Assembly: GCF_030384665.1 (NCBI RefSeq)
Contig: NC_083677.1
Span: forward strand, 558,001-622,000
DNA length: 64,000 bases
Origin: Lodderomyces elongisporus
Taxonomy: Eukaryota > Ascomycota > Pichiomycetes > Serinales > Debaryomycetaceae
Direction of reading: 5' to 3'
Shown here: one piece after another, positions 57,034 through 64,000 of the stretch
How the letters are laid out: every line of letters starts with the position of its first letter
Position numbering within the stretch: position 1 is the stretch's first letter
Program-made: the position numbers and the translations under genes
The notes under the pieces: model-generated
What the model was told of the DNA's origin: nothing
Databases searched by the model: none
The model's input: the letters and a program-made list of their open reading frames with translations, nothing else

Positions 57034-59769
57034 TCATCGGAGGATATCTGTTATACGATCAAAAATCGTCTCCACTTGTAGTCCATCTAGGTTCTGAAAT
57101 ATAGGCTGGAAACTGTGCAAATCCAAAACACGTTCTTCGGTGCTCATTGCTGCGTCAATTTCGGCGTCGTCAATTCCAACACCGCCATTGACACCCTTGT
57201 TGCCACCGTCACCTCCATTAGATTGCTTCTTTGTCTTTACACTTGATGCAGTTGATCTGTAATTCATCAATTCGACATTTCCTTGCGCCGTGATCAACAT
57301 CTGTTTGATCTCTTCCGATAACGAGCCAACACCAGCACCAGGCTCATTATTACTTTTGGTTCTTTCTGCTTCGTCAATTTCTTCAAGTAAAGTCGACGAT
57401 AATGAACCTGCTCTGCATTCAAGATCGATAAATATAAACGAGCCCGAGTCCAGTCTTAATGCAGCAATGCCCAGACTATGCTCCCGTACAAAGATAGGTT
57501 TGAGCTGATTTGGTTTGAAAAGGTAAATCTTGGACTTGATTTGCAAGTTTTCAGCATCCAGCGGCTCGTAGCCAGAGTAGTAGTTGATTGCCAAGCAAAT
57601 CAAATTCCTCTTTGGGTCAATTGTAATGAGATTTTTGCCTCCACTTGTCGTATGAACTTTTGTAACCAATTCAGTCAACTTTGCAGCAACTAAATCGTAG
57701 ACAAAAAACCTTGTTTTTGAAAGCACAACAAGGTAGTTATTAAGAAATTGCAATGATCTTATTCTAGACTCAGTGAGCGTTGGAATTTGGAAATCCTGGA
57801 TAGGCTCAAAGGTCTTCAAATCGAGACAGGTGATTGAGCATTCATGGCCAAGGAAAATTGTAGAGCTATCGTCAGACCAAGCAAGGGAAACAGCATCATA
57901 TGATGCATTTGAAGCTGGAGTTCTTTGTCTACGCAAAGTCCATGCAGTTTGTGTTGACTTATTTTGTTTTTGCTGGCTAAAAGAAGATGAATTTGTGGTA
58001 GATGCTGGTACCTTATAAGCATCCTTGGGGAAAGTTGGTCTCCATACTCGTACACCACCCTTGTTGTCGGCAGTGAGAAAAGCGAGTCCATTAAAGTATG
58101 ATGACGGAGCTGGGATTAAGCTCAATACAGGAGTTCCTTTACCGTGCGGATCAATAATCTTTGTAGTAAGTTCCCAAAACCCATTTCTGTTATCCTTATC
58201 TTTCTCCTTATCTGATCTGTCCTTTTCTTTTTCTTTGTTTTCATTGTATCTCCAAAATTTCAAAGCATACTGCTTGTCTTTTGTGGATAACAACGAGTCC
58301 AATTCCGAGCTCACCACTTCATCAAAAGTACACATCCACTCTCCGTCTTGTGAAAACTTTAAGAGCGTTAATTGAGGATCAATGATTTTTGTTTCGCCTC
58401 GTACTTTACCTGTAGATATTATAGGTGCCGCATGCTGGATAAAACTTTGCTCATTTCTGATAATGTCAAAGGCTTGAATAGAGGACTCGTTGGGAAAATA
58501 AAGGTTTTTAGACTTGGAGTGCGGTTCAAACGAACAAGTGTAATCATACTTGAGTTTTAGCTTGTTGAAATCTTTTTGGAAACTTGCATCTTTTGCAAGC
58601 TTCTTTTTGGTTCTGGCTAAAGTTGTCTTTAAATTGTTTGCAAACTTTGGTCTAATGGTGTTGACTGCTAATCTCGAAACAAGATCCACCAACGACAATA
58701 CTAGTATTTCATAGTTGGCAACATCAGTCTTTAACAACAAGGTGATGTAATCATTCTTGTTCAAGTCAATAGAGATCTTGTCAATGACACCATTCAATCT
58801 GGGAAGAAATTGTTTCTTTTCTGTCTCCAATTGCCAAAACACCAAAACTTTTTCCATACCTCCGGATAGTAAATAATTGTTGTCACTAGAAAATTGCAAA
58901 GCATTGACTTGATCGATATGCCATTTGAAGAGACGTTGCGTCTTTTCAGCATTTTCCAATATGCCTCCGTATAATATTTGAATTACACCTGAGTTTGTTC
59001 CTAATGCGATGACGGCATCATTGGATACGGCAACGGCAGTAATTGGCGATCTAAACTGAAATGGAATAGTTTCCATTGGCAAAAGCTCCAGTTTACCATT
59101 TGCTGCATCAGTTTCTGTAACTTGGTTGTTTGCGCCAACACTAGTGTTGCTAATACTACCGCTACTAATATCATAGTATACTCCAAGATCAATCAAGGTG
59201 ATTGTTTGATCATTTGTGACAAATGCAACTTTGGTGCAGTCCAAAGACACCGCATAATGTAGGACGTTGGCCACTTCGCCCATAACGCTAACTGAATCTG
59301 CAGTGCGATCGATCGAGATGAGGAATCTCGAATGTGGACTGTGGCCTTTTCTTTTATCTTTCTTTCCAGAAATGGCAATATATCTATCGTGCTTGACGCA
59401 TACCACGGAAAGAACATTATGGTTATTCAATTGCTGTTGTATGCTTGTGGTGGTGACAACAGGCTCCGGCATATTCTTGTCTTTATAATTTACAATCATT
59501 ATTTCACCAATACTTTTGAAGAGTATAATTTGACTAGGGTTTGTCACGTCTAACTTGATATCCACAACATCTGTAAGGTCAATATCTATAGTCCTAATGC
59601 ATTGTTTAGTCGACACAAAGTAAACACGGATCTGATGAGATAACGTGGTGATTAAATATCTTCCGTCTTGTGAGTATATAGAAGCAGAAGAGTGTGAGTA
59701 TGGGAAATCGATAGGTACTCCTCCAGTCAACATAGATACCGACCACTCATTTATCTTGCTTGACGGCAT
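57034..59769 (-). CDS. NAN1: U3 snoRNP / t-UTP subunit Nan1 (Utp17)
   Basis: This 911-residue WD40-type protein is Nan1/Utp17 (human WDR75), a subunit of the t-UTP/UTP-A complex. That complex joins nascent pre-rRNA first in small-subunit processome assembly and supports Pol I transcription in the nucleolus. It reads as two seven-bladed propellers. The stretch FKWHIDQVNALQFSSDNNYLLSGGMEKVLVFWQLETEKKQFLPRLNGVI (about 280-330) is the family's most recognisable block, and the length matches (S. cerevisiae 896). The C-terminal 100 residues are charged and helical. The promoter has RRPE-like and PAC (GATGAG) elements at 59893-59919, the standard pair for ribosome-biogenesis genes. It shares a divergent spacer with RPB10. 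Confidence 0.88.
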   Translation of the reverse strand: MPSSKINEWSVSMLTGGVPIDFPYSHSSASIYSQDGRYLITTLSHQIRVYFVSTKQCIRTIDIDLTDVVDIKLDVTNPSQIILFKSIGEIMIVNYKDKNMPEPVVTTTSIQQQLNNHNVLSVVCVKHDRYIAISGKKDKRKGHSPHSRFLISIDRTADSVSVMGEVANVLHYAVSLDCTKVAFVTNDQTITLIDLGVYYDISSGSISNTSVGANNQVTETDAANGKLELLPMETIPFQFRSPITAVAVSNDAVIALGTNSGVIQILYGGILENAEKTQRLFKWHIDQVNALQFSSDNNYLLSGGMEKVLVFWQLETEKKQFLPRLNGVIDKISIDLNKNDYITLLLKTDVANYEILVLSLVDLVSRLAVNTIRPKFANNLKTTLARTKKKLAKDASFQKDFNKLKLKYDYTCSFEPHSKSKNLYFPNESSIQAFDIIRNEQSFIQHAAPIISTGKVRGETKIIDPQLTLLKFSQDGEWMCTFDEVVSSELDSLLSTKDKQYALKFWRYNENKEKEKDRSDKEKDKDNRNGFWELTTKIIDPHGKGTPVLSLIPAPSSYFNGLAFLTADNKGGVRVWRPTFPKDAYKVPASTTNSSSFSQQKQNKSTQTAWTLRRQRTPASNASYDAVSLAWSDDSSTIFLGHECSITCLDLKTFEPIQDFQIPTLTESRIRSLQFLNNYLVVLSKTRFFVYDLVAAKLTELVTKVHTTSGGKNLITIDPKRNLICLAINYYSGYEPLDAENLQIKSKIYLFKPNQLKPIFVREHSLGIAALRLDSGSFIFIDLECRAGSLSSTLLEEIDEAERTKSNNEPGAGVGSLSEEIKQMLITAQGNVELMNYRSTASSVKTKKQSNGGDGGNKGVNGGVGIDDAEIDAAMSTEERVLDLHSFQPIFQNLDGLQVETIFDRITDILR

Positions 59770-60492
59770 ATTTTTTTCTTATTTTCTTTCTTTCTTTCTT
59801 TCGAGGGTAACTATCTGTCTGCTTGTTGTAGCTTCTCTTCTTCTACTACTTGTTCTTCTTTCTATTCTTATTCCTATTCTTATTTTGAGATGTTTTTCAA
59901 TTTTTCGATGAGGGATGAGAGAGAGAGAAAGAGAGAGAGGGAAAAAAAAGGACAGGCATTTTCAATGTCTTTGTACCACAAGACCTTTTTCCTCTTCCCC
60001 TGCCTTTTCCTCTCTCTTCCTCTTCAATTTTTTTTCGTTCTGCTTCTTCGATTTTTTAAAAGCAAAAACCCAAAAAAAACTTAAAAAAAAAAAGAAAGAG
60101 ATACTAACGAGAAGGCACAAACATCATATCATCGCTAACATCATTATCGCCATCAACATCACACTATCTTAACCTTTGTTACCATAGCCGCTATCGTTGT
60201 GACTAGTCATCAAAAGTACAGAGTAAAGTTCCCCCTTCCCCCCCTTTTTTACTTTATTTTTTGTTTTTTTTTTTGGTACTGCATCTGTGCATTAACATAT
60301 CTATAAATTGAATTTTTTGTTAATTTTACAAGGCTTCACATATATTTAAAGATATCAAATACTTTGTTTCCGATCCTTATCCTGGTCTAATTTTTTTAAT
60401 TATTACTATTATAGTTTCAGATTTGATCGATTACACCGTTAAGTAGTCTATTATAACATCTACACAGCAGAATACAATATATCAAACTTACA
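59770..60492. other. Divergent NAN1/RPB10 intergenic region
   Basis: Besides the RRPE/PAC elements it has two adjacent dyads, ATAGC-C-GCTAT (60184-60194) and TGACTAGTCA (60200-60209), the second built from Gcn4/AP-1-like TGACT half-sites. A TACTAAC-like word at about 60102-60108 has no matching donor. Confidence 0.55.
59893..59919. promoter_or_regulatory. RRPE-like and PAC elements upstream of NAN1
   Basis: TTTTTCAATTTTTC (RRPE-like on the gene strand: GAAAAATTGAAAAA) is directly followed by GATGAG (59907-59912) and a second GATGAG (59914-59919). They are about 125-150 bp before the NAN1 start, the usual position of this pair in yeast ribosome-biogenesis promoters. Stb3 and Dot6/Tod6 are the known binders in S. 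cerevisiae. Confidence 0.6.
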
Positions 60493-60711
60493 ATGATCAT
60501 TCCAATCCGTTGCTTTTCATGTGGTAAAGTTGTAGGAGACAAGTGGGAAACCTATCTTGAGTACTTGCAGGATGAGACTATGACAGAAGGAGATGCGTTG
60601 GACAAGTTAAAGTTGAAGAGATACTGTTGCCGAAGAATGGTGTTGACCCATGTCGACTTGATTGAAAAGTTTTTGAGGTATAATCCTTTGGAAAAGAAGG
60701 AAATTAACTAA
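60493..60711 (+). CDS. RPB10: RNA polymerase I, II and III common subunit Rpb10 (ABC10-beta)
   Basis: This 72-residue protein is Rpb10, shared by the three nuclear RNA polymerases. Zinc ligands Cys7, Cys10 (CFSCG) and the atypical adjacent pair in RYCCRRM (Cys44/45 region) are present. The N-terminus [18 protein letters not shown] is diagnostic. No intron is required. Divergence from NAN1 links a polymerase subunit with a Pol I-linked processome factor. Confidence 0.97.
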   Translation: MIIPIRCFSCGKVVGDKWETYLEYLQDETMTEGDALDKLKLKRYCCRRMVLTHVDLIEKFLRYNPLEKKEIN

Positions 60712-61123
60712 TTTGTGAATCAAAAGTGGAGAAAGGTATAGCAGTCTTAAAAGTGATAATCGTGAGATTACTTAAAGTGAGAAAGGAAAGAATATAAAAA
60801 ATGTATAATGAAAACAATCAAGTAGGAGCTTGTTTTTGAATAAATGGGATAAGAACGAAGAGGAGGAGGAGGAGGAAGAGGAGGAGAAAGAAGCAGAGGA
60901 AGATGAAGAATATGAAGGAGAGCAAGCAGGGTAAATGGCCCAAACTTCTTTGAGGTACAAGAGCTTTTATACATATATATATGTTGAACAGAGTAAGCAG
61001 ATAGATTTTCAGGTTCAGAGTGCAAAATAAACAATTAACATTAAGTGATTTTATTATCTTCCTTTTTTTGTTTTATTTTTCTTTTCGTTTTTAACCATGT
61101 AAAGTAGGCGCTAGAAAATTAAC

Positions 61124-61157
<34 letters not shown>

Positions 61158-61454
61158 CTGTAGATCTGAATGTTTTGGAATAGTTGTTTATGGATAACCG
61201 TTTTTTATGAGTTTCCTTTGCGATGATAATATTTCTTACTAATGAAGCTAGGCGTTAAAGTAAATCATAATAAGTGAAAGGTGGTGGAATCATTAAAAGA
61301 TAGATACACATACAGACAGATATACATTTATATATGATACCGGCATTTGTTATATTTACTAGAAACTAACCTATACTATTACTCTGCTACATTTCCTCCT
61401 CTTCAGTTTTTTAATTCTTGTTCCTTTAGCTTTTTTTGTTTTTCGACGTGTTAT
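60712..61454. other. Convergent spacer RPB10/CPS1, no gene seen
   Basis: GA-rich stretch (60850-60925) and a TATATA block (61123-61152). This is the 3' flank of both genes. A minus-strand frame across the GA stretch encodes Ser/Pro repeats only. Confidence 0.6.
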
Positions 61455-63200
61455 TTAATTGTCTGCTTTTGCAGTATCAATGGCTTGCAAGTATTCATAG
61501 AACCAAGCATGCAATTGCAAATGGCCATCAAACTCCAATCTTTCATCGACAGAGTGGATACCCATACCAGCGATAAAGCTTTCAACGTAGAATGGCGAGT
61601 ATCTAAAAATGTTTCTCGTCAAGTTCCAGTAGTATCTGGTGTCAGTGTTACCAGTCATGATGGATGGACTCGAAACAATTGGGTACGAAATGTTGGTGAA
61701 AACAAGGTCTTCAAACACGTGTCTGGTAACACCAGAAAGGTATTTCCAAACAGTATCGTTTGAAGGGGTTACTGGTGCAGATTCCAAACCTCCGTGGGTA
61801 GAGTAAATGTTAAAGACACCGGCACCATTGTATTCTTTGGGCTCATAAACGGTTTCATTGAAGGAGACAACTTTTAAATTGTGCTCTTTGGCAACTTCAA
61901 TTACTCTTTTGTTGAAATGCTTAATGGTATCGGCAACGTTTGATTCGATTGCAATCCTGTGGTTGACCAATAATTTGGTGTTTTCTGGCAAAGCATTGGC
62001 CTTGACACCTCCATTGATGATATCGAGGGCTTGAGATGTTCTAATCAAGTATTTTGTAATTCTATTTTTTGAGATAGCCTCAACCAATTTAGCATTGGCG
62101 AATTTATCATAAGCTGCTCTCAAAATTGTCTTTTTAAAGAATTTTGGAATCTTGTTTTTAGGATCGTGCACGGCAAGGCATTGAAAGTATTCAAAGATTG
62201 GGTTTTCGGGAGTCAAGATGGGTTCAAATGGGTCTTTCTCAATGAGGTATCCCAATTCAGAAACAATACCAATTGAAGTATGGTCAGGTGGAATACTCGA
62301 GTGTCCACCTGGGGTGGTCAAGTCTACAAGGATGTCAATGTAACCTTTTTCACCGGTACCTGGGTTGGCAAACACAGTTTTAGTGATTGGGTCTTTGCTC
62401 AAGCCTGCACCTTCATCAACCACGGCGTAAAATGAGTCTTTACCCCATTTGTTTTCCAAAACCTCGGCAATTCTTGATGCACCACGAAGACCCGAGGATT
62501 CTTCATCAAAACCAAATGCAGCAACAATGGTTCTTTCTGGTTTGTATCCTTGGATGACAAGCAACTCCAAGGTCTCCAAGATTGCAATCAATACGTTTTT
62601 ACAGTCGGCAGCACCACGGCCATAGATGAATTTACCATCATAGTGTCCTTCAAAAGGTGGAAATGTCCATTTGTCCAAGGTTTCGTTTTGTACTGGAACA
62701 GTGTCTTGGTGAGCTGTCAACAATATTGGTTTCAACTTCTTTGCTGAGCCTTTCCAAGTGTAAATCAAGCCATAAGTGTTGACGGTTTCAACTTCAATCT
62801 GTTCGTAAACCAAAGGAAAGGTCTTTTTCAAGTATTTGTGAAAGTTTTCAAACTTTTCCCACGTCTTTGGACTTTCATCGACATCAGGTTGATTGTCAAA
62901 GATTTGAGTATCAATCTGAATAGCGCCCGACAATCTCTTGATTGATTTCTCTCTATACTCTTCATTGTTTAAGATGGTCAATACAGTGGAGTTGTCTTTG
63001 TAGAATGAGGCAGGTGCAATTGGTTTACCAACGGGACAAATGTTGGAGTCGTCTTTGGGGATAGTGGTGAAGAAGATCTTTGTGTATTCGAATAAATTGG
63101 TGGAAAAGAATACAATGAGAAAGATGATTAAGGAAGCAGCACCAACAGAGGTGTACTTTTTAGTTCTTGGCGAAGCATCGTCCAATGGGAGACCAATCAT
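61455..63200 (-). CDS. CPS1: Vacuolar carboxypeptidase S (M20 family)
   Basis: This 581-residue zinc metallopeptidase is a Cps1-type carboxypeptidase, a type II membrane protein sorted to the vacuole lumen, where it trims peptides for nitrogen supply. A short cytosolic tail is followed by a membrane anchor at about 18-38. Zinc and catalytic residues of M20 are visible: His164 and Asp166 (LTAHQDTVP), Asp199 (GAADCK), Glu233/234 (FDEESSGLRG), and the C-terminal His549 (GIHSVDER). The internal GGHSSIPP motif belongs to the dimerisation domain. Asn-X-Ser/Thr sites are present in the lumenal part. Length matches S. cerevisiae Cps1 (576). Related yeasts carry several paralogues, so which copy this is remains open. 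Confidence 0.93.
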   Translation of the reverse strand: MIGLPLDDASPRTKKYTSVGAASLIIFLIVFFSTNLFEYTKIFFTTIPKDDSNICPVGKPIAPASFYKDNSTVLTILNNEEYREKSIKRLSGAIQIDTQIFDNQPDVDESPKTWEKFENFHKYLKKTFPLVYEQIEVETVNTYGLIYTWKGSAKKLKPILLTAHQDTVPVQNETLDKWTFPPFEGHYDGKFIYGRGAADCKNVLIAILETLELLVIQGYKPERTIVAAFGFDEESSGLRGASRIAEVLENKWGKDSFYAVVDEGAGLSKDPITKTVFANPGTGEKGYIDILVDLTTPGGHSSIPPDHTSIGIVSELGYLIEKDPFEPILTPENPIFEYFQCLAVHDPKNKIPKFFKKTILRAAYDKFANAKLVEAISKNRITKYLIRTSQALDIINGGVKANALPENTKLLVNHRIAIESNVADTIKHFNKRVIEVAKEHNLKVVSFNETVYEPKEYNGAGVFNIYSTHGGLESAPVTPSNDTVWKYLSGVTRHVFEDLVFTNISYPIVSSPSIMTGNTDTRYYWNLTRNIFRYSPFYVESFIAGMGIHSVDERLEFDGHLQLHAWFYEYLQAIDTAKADN

Positions 63201-64000
63201 CTTGTATCAATTGGTGGTGGTGGCGGTAATCGTGGTGGTGAGAGAAGGAGGAAATTCCAGTGTTTTGATACGTACGAAAAAAAAAATTAATTGTTGAGGT
63301 ATTGGGCAATTGGATGTCCAATTGGTTATACTTATATATGGTCCGTGTATTGATAAGAAGTGATAGAAAGAATTGGGGGAGAAGGTGAGGAGGAGGAGGA
63401 TGGGGGGGGGGGGGGGTTAAGAAACAAAGTGGAGAGCCAGCAAAAAAAAAAAAGGGGACTAAAGGAAGGTAGACAGAGAGATAAATAGATAGATAGACAA
63501 TGTGTGTGTAAGTTAGTGTAAGTGTGTCTAAGTGTGAGTTAACAAAAAAATCTCTTTAAGTGTGAATTCATTTATTGTGGGATTGCGCAATTTCGTTTCT
63601 ATTTCTGTAAGAATTGCGGCGCTATATCATTACCAAATATAGTAATGAAATTCCGTTTTCTTTCTCTTTCCTGTACTTGTAAATTGTAGCTAAAGTTATA
63701 GTTACAGTTATTGTGATGATATTTATACTAGTGGTTGAAGTTCCTTCTTGTCATTAGTATCTTCGTTATCTGTATAGCAAATTCCGCTTATAAAATCGAA
63801 AAATGTTTAAATATTTAAAATATATTGTTTAGGATAGGTGATTATAATTTTTGGAGCCTCTTGGGTGGATGGCTTTCAGTGGATTAACTGTTGCTATTTA
63901 TATGTATATATTCGTTTTCGGCATCAATATGTATTTCCAATTTCTTAGATATTAAAGTGTAGTTATTTCAAACCTCACCTTTCTTTTCCTGCCTTCCATT
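63201..64000. other. Right-edge intergenic region
   Basis: This is the promoter of the carboxypeptidase gene, with a 15-base G run at 63402-63416 and GTGTAAGT repeats near 63503-63535. At the right edge a minus-strand frame ending in a TGA or TAA could be the C-terminus of a gene outside the window, but 10-15 codons are too few to judge. Confidence 0.5.

Noticed and set aside
60102..60108. TACTAAC-like branch-site word upstream of RPB10
   Set aside because: No GTATGT-type donor lies upstream at a usual distance, and RPB10 is complete without an intron.
61123..61152. TATATA tracts as possible mobile-element or origin signals
   Set aside because: They recur just after several genes and are explained more simply as 3'-end elements or microsatellites. 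No target-site duplication, terminal repeat or coding relic was seen.

Overview
This is a nuclear chromosomal window from an ascomycete budding yeast, most likely of the CUG-Ser (Candida/Lodderomyces) clade. The gene families are typical of Saccharomycotina. The one spliced gene has yeast splice signals (GTATGT, TACTAAC, TATAG). The intergenic DNA is AT-rich and full of microsatellites. Three things point to the CUG-Ser clade: a ribosomal-protein promoter with a TAGGG-N6-CCCTA palindrome plus CACGTG (the Tbf1/Cbf1 arrangement known from Candida albicans), an L40 gene not fused to ubiquitin, and an in-frame CTG codon in VPS71 where homologues carry Thr/Ser. Genus and species are inference. Residues encoded by CTG and given here as Leu may be Ser.

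Layout, left to right. A SUR7/PalI-like gene runs off the left edge (1-287, minus). It is followed by an amino-acid permease (3041-4756, minus), a Crd2-type metallothionein (8097-8327, minus), and a 35-copy GACAAA satellite. ASK1 (minus) and MDM35 (plus) are divergent. VPS71/SWC6 and a secreted class-3 lipase (plus) follow, convergent with ARH1 (minus). The ribosomal protein L40 gene (17747-17905, minus) is divergent from a 2032-codon MLP1/TPR-type nucleoporin gene (18819-24917, plus). After 3.6 kb without a gene comes a spliced MFS sugar transporter (28567-30712, plus). Another 4.4 kb without a gene leads to two large convergent transcription factor genes: a C2H2 type (35073-40136, plus) and a Zn2Cys6 type (40494-44141, minus). 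Two tandem glutathione S-transferase-like genes (46630-48638) are followed by an unrecognised Gln-rich protein gene (48797-50218, minus), tRNA-Thr(UGU) (53386-53457), and MGM1 (54027-56816, plus). MGM1 is convergent with NAN1/UTP17 (minus), which is divergent from RPB10 (plus). A carboxypeptidase S gene (61455-63200, minus) is last.

The genes form no operon or single pathway. They are ordinary housekeeping genes (kinetochore, mitochondria, nuclear pore, ribosome, Pol I/II/III), membrane transporters and regulators. Gene density is low, with nearly half of the window intergenic, and the longest spacers lie upstream of the transporter, permease and transcription-factor genes.

I found no mobile element, CRISPR array, virus-derived gene or clearly new multi-gene system. 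The items most worth a second look are the gene-converted GST pair, the three dyad-symmetric elements in front of the second GST gene, the unfused L40 gene with its promoter, and a three-part hairpin at 31020-31071.
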